Shown here piece by piece: positions 26,900 through 44,948 of a stretch of 64,000 nucleotides of DNA. Numbering within the stretch: position 1 is the first letter of the stretch; every line of letters begins with the position of its first letter. The position numbers and the translations under genes were made by a program. The DNA is from Acanthochromis polyacanthus (taxonomy: Eukaryota; Chordata; Actinopteri; Pomacentridae). The DNA lies in NCBI RefSeq assembly GCF_021347895.1, contig NC_067121.1, forward strand, positions 16,441,962-16,505,961, in the 5' to 3' direction. The notes below the pieces were generated by a model. It was not told the DNA's origin, made no database searches, and saw only the letters and a list, made by a program, of their open reading frames with translations.

Positions 26900-28482
26900 A
26901 TGAAGACCAAGGAACACACCAGGCAGGTCCGAGATACTGTTGTGGAGAAGTTTAAAGCCGGATTTGGATACAAAAAGATTTCCCAAGCTTTAAACATCTC
27001 AAGGAGCACTGTGCGAGCAATCATATTGAAATGGAAGGAGTATCAGACCACTGCAAATCTACCAAGACCCGGCCGTCCCTCTAAATTTTCACCTCGAACA
27101 AGGAGAAGACTGATCAGAGATGCAGCTAAGAGGCCCATGATCACTCTGGATGAACTGCAGAGATCTACAGCTGAGGTGGGAGAGTCTGTCCATAGGACAA
27201 CAATCAGTCGTACACTGCACAAATCTGGCCTTTATGGAAGAGTGGCAAGAAGAAAGCCATTTGTCAAAGATATCCATAAAAAGTCTCCTTTAAAGTTTGC
27301 CACAAGCCACCTGGGAGACACACCAAACATGTGGAAGAAGGTGCTCTGGTCAGATGAAACCAAAATGGAACTTTTTGGCCACAATGCAAAACGATATGTT
27401 TGGCGTAAAAGCAACACAGCTCATCACCCTGAACACACCATCCCCACTGTCAAACATGGTGGTGGCAGCCTCATGGTTTGGGCCTGCTTTTCTTCAGCAG
27501 GGACAGGGAAGATGGTTAAAATTGATGGGAAGATGAATGGAGCCAAATACAGGACCATTCTGGAAGAAAACCTGTTGGAGTCTGCAAAAGACCTGAGAGT
27601 GGGACGGAGATTTATCTTCCAACAGGACAATGATCCAAAACATAAAGCCAAATCTACAATGGAATGGTTCACAAATAAACGTATCCAGGTGTTAGAATGG
27701 CCAAGTCAAAGTCCAGACCTGAATCCAATCGAGAATCTGTGGGCAGAGCTGAAGACTAACCTTGCCAGCAAGTTGATTTCTCGCGATATTTGTGAGTTCA
27801 CAAATCTCTCAAGAAACCATCTTGCCCCGCTCCCGCATTCACTGTTCGTACAGAGCCAAGTTGGCACGGGCCAATCACACAGCAGTATTCGTGTGTGGGG
27901 CGGGATATTCGGGTGTGAAGACGACACCAAGCGCCAGTAGATCAAAACAAACACGGCAACGGAGGACAACGATCGTGTAGATGCTGCTATTAAGTCAGTT
28001 TTAGCTGAATCTCCTATCGCTTCTTTGAAGGAAGAACAACGAGAGGCGCTTTGCGCATTTCTGGATGGTAAAGATGTTTGTGCTTTTTTACCTACGGGTT
28101 TTGGTAAGAGTTTAATCTACCAATTGGCTCGGCTCGTTGTGAAGATCCCGCGATTGGCTAAAAACAAACCTGTCAGAGGCGGGACATACTGTTGCATTGT
28201 CCAATCCGTGCCTCTTTCCTCCAAACGGATTTACATGGAGCGGTCCCAGATTGATATTGTGGAGTACTATCAAGTACTACACAATTATTAATCTGGCTAT
28301 TGCCAGGTTAGCTGAAGACTGCTGTTCACAAACGCTCTCCATCCAACCTCACTGAGCTCGAGCTGTTTTGCAAGGAAGAATGAGCAAGAATTTCAGTCTC
28401 TCGATGTGCAAAACTGATAGAGACATACCCCAAGCGACTTGCAGCTGTAATTGCAGCAAACGGTGGTGCTACAAAGTATTAA
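26900..28482 (+). pseudogene. Tc1 transposase disrupted by an insertion
   Basis: ATG at 26900. Residues 1-286 are a good Tc1 transposase: helix-turn-helix (KISQALNISRSTVRAIILKW), GRPSKF linker, WSDETKMELFGHN (Asp), QQDNDPKHKAK (Asp), [15 protein letters not shown] (Glu). The frame then runs 60 codons into the insertion and stops at 27940. The true C-terminus (AVHKRSPSNLTELELF, ANGGATKY) follows after 28320 and has a further TGA at about 28380. The gene is dead. Confidence 0.9.
27758..28309 (+). mobile_element. Unclassified element with promoter-like segment and RecQ-helicase N-terminal fragment, 11-bp duplication
   Basis: 552 bp flanked by a perfect AGCTGAAGACT duplication (27747-27757 and 28310-28320). 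Ends AACCTTGCC and GGCAATAGCC-like complement (AACCTGGCA) match at 8 of the first 10 bases, and each end is itself a small palindrome. Inside: a CCAAT box (27871-27875), a GC box GGGGCGGGA (27897-27905), then an open frame from about 27949 reading AAIKSVLAES...SLKEEQREALCAFL and the Walker A motif PTGFGKS at 28091-28111, as in RecQ-type helicases. Similarity ends near LARLVV. No in-frame ATG remains (ACG GCA ACG at the expected site). The superfamily is not determined. Confidence 0.75.
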
Positions 28483-28703
28483 TGCAAGGGGGCCGAATAA
28501 TATTGCACGCCCCACTTTTCAGGTTTTTATTTGTTAAAAAAGTTTAAAATATCCAATAAATTTCGTTCCACTTCACGATTGTGTCCCACTTGTTGTGGAT
28601 TCTTGACAAAAAATTTAAATTTTATATCTTTATGTTTGAAGCCTGAAATGTGGCGAAAGGTTGAAAAGTTCAAGGGGGCCGAATACTTTCACAAGGCACT
28701 GTA

Positions 28704-29195
28704 TATAGTTATATAACTTTAACCTTTTCTGAACCTGCTCCTGACAGAAGAGTGCTGGTTCCTGAGGCTGCTAGAGGATTTTGCCACTTGTGGACAACAC
28801 AACCTATGCTGTTGTTTTTGTTGGAGGGACAGGCTTAGTATGTGAACGATATGATTAGTCACCTAAGGAAGATTAAAAAGTGAGTCACCAGTGACAAAAT
28901 GAAGACATCAAATAAGCCTTTTCATATGTAATCAAGCATCTAAGCTGGTGGTGTCACTCATTTCTGTCTAATCCAATTCATCATTTCATTTTTTAATTAC
29001 TTGTGTGAATATTCATGTGAGATTATTGAAAGAGCAATCATTTGATGTAACTGAAGCAGTAAGTAAAGGGTACTAAAACAGCTTAATCAAGTGCTCTTGC
29101 TGACGGCCGTAACTGTGCTCTGTTTATGTGCCAGGGTGCTCTTCTCTCCACCTATGAATTCTTGCTATCTGGAATATTTATACTGCTCTATAACT
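28704..29195. other. Unannotated stretch
   Basis: Unique AT-rich sequence, no supported feature. Confidence 0.5.
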
Positions 29196-29272
29196 ATGTG
29201 AATGATTGATTAAAATGCTGTCACTTTTCTGATATGCCGAAAAGTGACAGCATTTTAATCAATCATTCACAT
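29196..29272. repeat. Perfect 34-bp inverted repeat with 9-base loop
   Basis: Arms 29196-29229 and 29239-29272 are exact reverse complements around a loop of TGATATGCC. The arms include AATGATTGATT and TGTCACTTTTC. It lies 15 bases from the (AT)n array that follows. Confidence 0.9.
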
Positions 29273-29282
29273 GGCAGTGCTG

Positions 29283-29286
<4 letters not shown>

Positions 29287-29328
<42 letters not shown>

Positions 29329-29343
29329 CCATATATATGTATG

Positions 29344-29398
<55 letters not shown>

Positions 29399-29413
29399 CC
29401 ATATATATGTATG

Positions 29414-29455
<42 letters not shown>
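29287..29455. repeat. (AT)n array with a 70-bp higher-order unit
   Basis: Uninterrupted AT dinucleotides broken by ATGGCATGCCAT plus ATGTATGTATGTG, repeated with a 70-bp period (GGCATGCC at 29323 and 29393). Open frames here (poly Tyr-Ile) are artefacts. Confidence 0.95.
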
Positions 29456-29459
<4 letters not shown>

Positions 29460-31009
29460 TCTATGTCTGTGTCACTCCCAGCAAGCTTGGTGCACAAACT
29501 CACCACGGCAGAGATTAGGGAGGTGACGATAATAAACTCCTCCACAAATTACATTATACACTGAGCTCAAAGTCATGTACATTGAGTGGGTAGCAGTGGA
29601 CCCATTGCATAAACCTCCTTCTTTGAGTTGAATTACACAATTCCTCTAATTCCTCTTCTATAGAGTCTGTGGAGAAAAATGTTACTGACTGTCTGACCAT
29701 GTTCAGTTTCCCATGAAATAAAGATGATAGGGAAAGAATTATGTGTATGGGCTGTGTGCATGCTTTTAAGGTTGATAGACAATACGACTGTCTTGTAAAA
29801 GAAATGGTAAGTAGGATATTCGGAATTCCCATAGAATGACAGCAACTTTTCTATTGCAATCACTCCATCTCATATGTAGCAGCAGCAGGCTGTGTTGTTA
29901 CACCATGCATTGACATCGCAGTGTGATGCAGAGGGTTGTAGCAGAAGACCGTCTTCTAATGAAGACCATCCTCTGTTTTATGTCTTTAATGTAGCACTTT
30001 GAGATTTTTCCTAAATGAAAAGTGCATTACAAATAAAATTTATCATTATTATTATTAGAAGACAGTGTCGGCTGGCAAAAAAGCTAAACTTGGCTCAGTT
30101 GCTAACTCACTGTGTTGGTCAATGAAATGCATGCAAGGACACAGAAATGTCAATTAATGTAGATTATTTTGAAATGTGAACAACATAATTTTACTGTTTA
30201 CCTTACAATTATTCAGACAAAGGCTAACATGATTGACAGAATTATTTTTTCACAGTTGTAAAATCTTCTCTTATCACTCTGTAGTGTTGTGACATCTGAC
30301 AAGCCTACAAATGCAAATCTGCTCCTACCACCTTCCTGCATGATTTCATCACCTCACAGGTGCCTGCAGCAACACACTCTTTTCAGTCGTATAGCCCATC
30401 GGCAAAATAACAGTTCAACATATTAAGAACCACACAAATATAGGTGGGAGGAAATCAGTTCCTCTATGTAGTACTGATAAGCAGCATAACCATCAGTATA
30501 TGAAAATTAGGGTGAGGAATGCAGCAGAAACATAATACAGGAGCTTAGCAGTTTACTTGGACTAATGATGTAATGGACTGTAAAGCAAGGACTGGTAACC
30601 ATCCTCTGTATGGAAAAAGCCATGTTGCTTCCCAAGAAACCACTACAACACAGAAAGAACCATCTGAAGAGACTTCATGCGAGATAACAATCATGTTTAC
30701 ATGCCAATAACAACACAATCACATACACTATTGCAGACCCAGGTGGACAGTGAGGCAACAGCAGCTCCCACAAAGGACAGCAGTAACTAGGAAAGAAATG
30801 TGAGGCACAACCTGTTTAACCTGCTCTTCCAACGGAGAGAAAAAACATGGTTAAACAGTAGAAGAAATCTGTCCAGAGGTATGCAAATTAGCAAAACAGC
30901 TAGAACTTGCAAAGAGCAAACACCCTGACACTGCAAACAAGCACAGCATTGGAAGTGTACTACCCAGCTTGATTAGATTTTGGTTCAAGATACAGTCTTG
31001 TGTGAATTT
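29456..31009. other. Gene-free stretch with a LINE tail
   Basis: Contains a LINE 3'-tail relic at about 29985-30057 (tagcactttgagat, aaataaaat, then (ATT)n). The rest is unique AT-rich sequence without a gene. Confidence 0.5.
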
Positions 31010-31370
31010 TTTAGGCACTCTAGATGTTTATATTCACACAATACTATCCGTCTGCAGCATTTCATCAACCACAAACACAGAGAAAAGTTCTAAAGAACCG
31101 TCCTCAGCCAAAAGAAGAACAATGAGTCCTGCAGCTCCCCACAGAATCCTGATCTCAACATCATCAGTCAGCCAGGACTTACATGAAGGGACAGAAGATG
31201 CAGAGACAGCCTAAATCCACAGATGAGCTGTGGCAAGTTCAGCACAACCTGCCTGCCAAATATCCTGAAAACTATGTGAAAGTGTACCTGGGAGAACTGG
31301 TGTTTTGAGGTAATATATTTCTGTTAATTGCACTTGTATGCTATTATTTGAGATAGTTGATATGTAAAAA
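31010..31370 (+). pseudogene. Decayed Tc1-like transposon, C-terminal transposase part
   Basis: Plus strand traces of a DDE C-terminus: an SPHRILISTSS-like remnant of the SPDLNIIES box at about 31133-31165, then blocks matching DYMK, RQPKSTDELWQV, NLPAKYPENYVKVYLGELV across several frames. Short and broken. Confidence 0.6.
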
Positions 31371-31619
31371 AAATGTTATGATGACTACATCCTGTTTTTA
31401 CTTTTTTTGTGGCTAAAACTGTTAAATGGTGGCAGAAAACAATTCTGTTGAATGGGCTGGCGGAGTGGCAGAGGCATTATATGTGTGATGGTTTGGCAGC
31501 TTACAAGTAAAACTGTAAAAAGCGTTTTGAATGAACATAGTCGACAGGTAAAAATGTTACCTGAATATAGCATTATATAGAGCTGTTGGAATCAGTTAGC
31601 TAGGCAGGTAATGGTCCAT
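31371..31619. other. Unannotated stretch
   Basis: Unique sequence, no supported feature. Confidence 0.5.
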
Positions 31620-31973
31620 AGGCTACACAGTGGCTCAGTGGTTTGCACCGCAACCTCACAGCTAGAAATTTGCGTCACGGCCTGTGCAAGGGATCTTTCT
31701 GCATGGAGTTAGCATGTTCTCAATGTGTGTGCGTGGGTTTTCTCCGGGTTCTCCACCTTCCTTCTACCGTCCAAAAACATGCTGAAGTTAATTGGCAATT
31801 CTAAATTGTACGTAGGTGTGAATGTGAGTGTGATTGTTTGTGTATATATGTTGCCCTGTAGTACACTGGTGACCTGTCCAGGTGAACCTTGCCTTCACCG
31901 TAAGTCAGCTGGGATAGACTCCAGCCCCATTGCAACCCTACAGAGGAGCGGTGTACAGATAATGGATGGATGG
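31620..31973 (+). repeat. SINE copy D, plus orientation
   Basis: Begins with an A-box-like GTGGCTCAGTGG, runs through the family body and ends in ATGGATGGATGG at 31962-31973. The head is diverged: a B-box-like region is not intact. No clear target-site duplication. Confidence 0.82.
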
Positions 31974-33424
31974 TAGCGTTCCCTGGTTTTTCTTTAAGTT
32001 TACCTAAATTGGCGACTGCACACAAAAACAAAACAACAGAATACTAAATCCAAAGCCTAACTAAAAACTGATGTAATATATTTTACCAGCCGATGGGCAT
32101 TTCAGCATGGAGCACGACATGGCCTGCATTTCATTTTGCTTTAGTAGTTTGAGGATGCTGCTGCTGTGTGCTCTAGCTCACATGGCTTACTGCTGCATTT
32201 AATGAAACACGGACTTCATTTATTATGTTAGTTAATCATGTACTTTTCGTGCTCTGACAAGTCAAAATGCCTCTATGTGTAAATAATGTACTTTCTTTAT
32301 AAGCCATTTGATTCAACACTGCCTCCCAAAAATACATTATTGTCTATTCGTTTCACCAGTTGAATCTAGTTTTTATTTTTGAAAAATGAAGCTGCTTTAT
32401 GTTCAAAGGCAATGCTTCTTTCAGTGTAGGAAGTTGTGGGGAGGTCTTCAGCTGAATAAAGTCCTGTCTCATGACTCAAGTCACAGTCTAAAGCAGTGAC
32501 TTTAGAGTGCCACATTACTTGAAATTGGCATAATTTCTGTGGTCATTTTCTGCGATGCATCGGGTTCTTTTTTCACTTTGTAAGCAATTAAATTTGTACA
32601 AATAGCAAAAAAATAACACTAATGAAGCAAGTGACATCTCATTGGATTTAGCTGAATGAAAATAGGACAGCAGCCATTACCAAGGGAAGTTGATCCTCTC
32701 TCCTTTCTGTTCCGTAACCCAAATAATGGATTCCATTGCCCTCATAGCTATAGAGGGAGGCTTAGCTCATTATAGTTCATAATCCAATCTGTGAGCTCCC
32801 CAAATTGGCAGTGCAATGACATATCAATATTGTCCTTGGTATGGAGAAGGTGGAAATGTAAAAAAAAAAAAAAAAAAAAAAAAATCCCTGCCTGGAAGGA
32901 ATAACATTTGTGACTGTAAGGTAGAGCTAGATGGAACTGGAATGTACAAGGTTGGTGCAGTGTTTTCTATTTTCTATGCTGCTGTTCAGTTTGATTGGTC
33001 CAGCTCTGCATTAAAGTGATCACTACTGCAATGGCAGTTTTATTCATGGTAAATACCCTGCATGTCATTCAGTAAAACTCTGTTGTTACAACTGAGTATT
33101 TAATGGAGTTTGCTCTCAGAAAAGCTGAAGCAAGATTCAAACATTCAGTCAACCAGCAGCAGAGTAAAAGATCCAGCTGTAACACTGTACATCTAAACAA
33201 TATTCAGCATAAATTAGTTCAAAGTTATCCATAGGCTTTGTCAACAGAAATACTCCGTGCATTAAAAAACAGTTAGACAAGACAAATCATGCCAAATGTG
33301 GAAATGGCATGGAGATGTTCTGACAGACGGCAGGCTGTGTCAGAAACATCAGCTTTTTCATACCTCCCATGTTGGGAGCTCTAGGATCAGAATGAGCAGT
33401 TACCAACAGACCTTTTGCCAATAT
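31974..33424. other. Gene-free stretch, with one strong candidate conserved block
   Basis: About 32625-32820 is repeat-free and compositionally balanced (TTACCAAGGGAAGTTGATCC, AATGGATTCCATT, AATTGGCAGTGCAATGAC) and resembles vertebrate enhancer sequence. A poly-A run lies at 32859-32883. No coding exon. Confidence 0.45.
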
Positions 33425-33777
33425 CCATCAATCCATCCATCATCATACACCGCTTAATCCTCATTAGAGTCACGGGTGGCCTGAGTCTAACCCAGCTGAC
33501 TTAGGGTGAAGGCAGGGGACACTCTGGACTGGTCACCAGTCTATCACTACATATAGAGACAAACAATCACACTCATATTCACACCTAAGGACAGTTTAGA
33601 ATCACCAGCTAACCTCGGCATGTTTTTGGACTGTGGGAGGAAATTGGAGTACCTCATGCCTGCACAAGGAGAACATGCAAACTCCATGCAGAAAGATCCT
33701 GGGAAAGCAAGGACATGAACCTAGGATCTTCTAGCTACAAGGCAACAGTGCTAATCATCAAGTCACTGTGCAGTCCA
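33425..33777 (-). repeat. SINE copy E with 13-bp duplication (one mismatch)
   Basis: Flanked by CTTTTGCCAATAT (33412-33424) and CTTTTGTCAATAT (33778-33790). The body matches copies A-D; the minus strand is the sense orientation. Confidence 0.85.
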
Positions 33778-33790
33778 CTTTTGTCAATAT

Positions 33791-35588
<1,798 letters not shown>

Positions 35589-35865
35589 TGATTATCATTA
35601 AAAATGTATAACATCTCTCCAAACAGTGTCCTGACAAGCCACTCATGCTCATTGGATATCAGTCATTAAAATTTAGTGAAGAGGGCAAAGCGTGTCCCAG
35701 GTAGGTATCAGATTCCTCGTTCAGGCTGTGGATGAATTTTTCAAAGTCCTATTACCTCTACAGGTGCCACTGCTGATGTCTCAAGGCTGTGTGCTCTGAC
35801 ATTGTCGTTGTGTGTCTCTGCTGGTGTAGCTGAGGTGTGACAATAGCCGAATCAACAATAACAAC

Positions 35866-42776
<6,911 letters not shown>

Positions 42777-42889
42777 TGATATACACTGCTCAAAAAAATT
42801 AAAGGAACACTTTGAAAACACATCATATTTCAATGTGGGGGAAAACAAACTGGACATTTACATTGATATGGACTGGTTAATGTGTTAGG

Positions 42890-42895
42890 AATAAA
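42890..42895 (+). promoter_or_regulatory. Candidate polyadenylation signal for cdcp2 inside Tc1
   Basis: AATAAA, 114 bases after the cdcp2 stop and within the Tc1 element. It is the first such signal downstream; another lies at 44297-44302. Use is inferred only from position. Confidence 0.4.
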
Positions 42896-42973
42896 AAGAT
42901 GCCACACTGTTTGATGGAAATGAAAATTATCAACCCCCAGGAGGGCTAAATTCAAGACATTCGAAAATCAAAG

Positions 42974-43182
42974 CAGTGCTCGATTTAGACGGTCGCCAGG
43001 TCGCCGCGAGCTCCGGGAATCATGGCATGTTGATGACATCATACAAAGTGGCTGCCTCCATGAAGAAAACATGATAGGCGGTTCAACTCAATCGAGCGCT
43101 CGGTTTTGACGGTCGCCAGGTCGCCATTTGCGACTAAAAAAGTCGCAAATTGCGACCTGGCGACCATCGAAACCGAGCGCTG
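42974..43182. mobile_element. Palindromic CAGYGCTCG element with 6-bp duplication, nested in Tc1
   Basis: 209 bp with ends CAGTGCTCGATTTAGACGGT and, reversed, CAGCGCTCGGTTTCGATGGT, flanked by TCAAAG (42968-42973 and 43183-43188). The right 85 bp (43096-43180) is itself a palindrome: arms of 40 bases with three mismatches and an AAAAA loop. The terminal CAG...CTG resembles hAT, but the duplication is 6 rather than 8 bp. Confidence 0.8.
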
Positions 43183-44522
43183 TCAAAGTGAAAAACTGAT
43201 GTGGCAGACTCGTCCATTTTCTGAAATTCGTTGGCAGTAACTCAAAACGGTACTCAGTAGTTTGCATGGCCTCCATATGCTTGTATGCAGCCTGACAATA
43301 TCGGGACAAGCTCTGAATGAGACGATGGATGGTGTCCTGGGGTATCTCCTCCCAGATCTGAACCGTCTGGTGTTGGACAGAACAAAACATAATGTTCCAA
43401 AGGCGTTCTATTGGATTTAGGTCAGGTGAGTATTGGGGCCAGTCAATGCTGTCAATTCCTTTATCCTCCAGGAAGTGCCTGCATCCTCTTGCCACATGAG
43501 GTCAGACATTGTCGTGCACCACAAGGAACCCAGGACCATTGCACCAGTGTAGGGTCTGACAATGGATCCAAGGATTTCATCCTGATACCTAATGGCAGTC
43601 AGAGTGCCGTTGTCTAGCCTGTGGAGGTCTGTGCGTCCCTCCATGGATATGCCTCCTCAGACCATCACTGACTCACCACCAAACCGGTCATGCTAAACCA
43701 TGTTACAGGCAGCATAACATTCTCCATGGTTTCTCCAGACCTTTCCATGTCTGTGACGTGCTCACAATGAACCTGCTCTCATATGTGAAAAGCAAAGGGC
43801 ACCATTGGCAGACCTGCCAATTCCTGTGTTCTATGGTAAACGCTAATCAAGCTCCACGGTGTCAGGCAGTGAGCACAGGACCCACTAGAGGACATCGGAC
43901 CCTCAGACCTTTCTCATGAAGTCTCTTTCTGATTGTTTGGTCAGAGACATTCGCACCAGTGGCCTGCTAGAGGCCATTTTGTAGGGCTCTGGCAGTGCTC
44001 ATCCTGGTCCTCCTTGCACAAAGGAGCAGATATCTGTCCTGCTGATGGGTTGAGGACCTTCTGCAGCCCTGTTCAGCTCTCCTCGAGTAACTGCCTGTCT
44101 ACTCGAACCTCCTCCATGCTCTTGAGACTGTGCTGGGCAACACAGCAAACGGCACGAATTGATGTGCCATTGTGGAGGAGTTGGACTGGCTCTTCAACCT
44201 CTGTCGGGTCCAGGTATCGCCTCATGCTACCAGTAGTGACAGTGACTCTAGCCAAATGCAAAACTAATGAAAAACAGTCAGAAAACACAAGAAGGGAATA
44301 AAATGTAAGTGGCCTTCATGTGTAAAACCAATCCTGTTTTGAGGGGTGTCTCATTGTTACCCCTCTAGTGCACCTGTTGTTAATTTTATGAACACCAAAG
44401 CAGCTGAAGCTGACTAAAAACCCCCTCTTTTACTTACTTGACCAGATCAGTATCCCACGTTTGACTGATTTGATGCAATACTTAGATTAAAAAAATGTTC
44501 CTTTAATTTTTTTTGAGCAGTA

Positions 44523-44523
<1 letters not shown>

Positions 44524-44592
<69 letters not shown>

Positions 44593-44600
44593 CATACATA
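44524..44600. repeat. (TG)n(TA)n microsatellite
   Basis: TG repeats to about 44577 followed by TA repeats, directly abutting the right end of the Tc1 element, between the convergent cdcp2 and tceanc2 3' ends. Confidence 0.92.
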
Positions 44601-44948
44601 TATACACATATGATGGTATACATCAAAGAATGGACTCAATGCTGAAATTGTCACTTTTTAAAAATCATTTTATATATAAAAGGTTCAGACAACATGGAAA
44701 AACAAAGCAAATATTGACAAAAATACTATAGATGATTCCATTACAGAAATATAATCAGCAATTAATGTGCAGTTAAAAATAAGTGGAGGGATATTGATGT
44801 GCCACAAATGTATTTTGTATAGTATTTATAGAAAAACCATGAAAGCAATTTTTTTAAAAAACAATAAAATGTTTGTGAACCAAAAAAAATTGCTCAAAAC
44901 AGTGTGCAGTCATTGTGCAGTGCAAGGCTGAGCCTAATTTATCTTAAG

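Larger units (their letters stand above)
26507..28703 (+). mobile_element. Tc1-like transposon (TACAGTGCCTTGCGAAAG ends) carrying a nested 552-bp insertion
   Basis: Long inverted repeats of about 210 bp at 26507-26720 and 28490-28703; ends TACAGTGCC and GGCACTGTA at TA. The transposase gene at 26900 is interrupted at 27758 by a foreign 552-bp element and resumes at 28310. Confidence 0.92.
42782..44522 (-). mobile_element. Decayed Tc1-like transposon just after the cdcp2 stop codon
   Basis: Ends TACACTGCTCAAAAAAATT (42782) and the complement at 44503-44522. Minus-strand transposase remnants: ARGCRHFLEDKGIDSIDWPQ followed by [12 protein letters not shown] at about 43390-43500, and upstream fragments to about 43930, with many stops. 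The cdcp2 stop ends at 42776, so the element begins 6 bases later. A palindromic element is nested at 42974-43182. Confidence 0.9.

Noticed and set aside
29234..29564. Open frames of repeated Tyr-Ile
   Set aside because: Translations of the (AT)n array.
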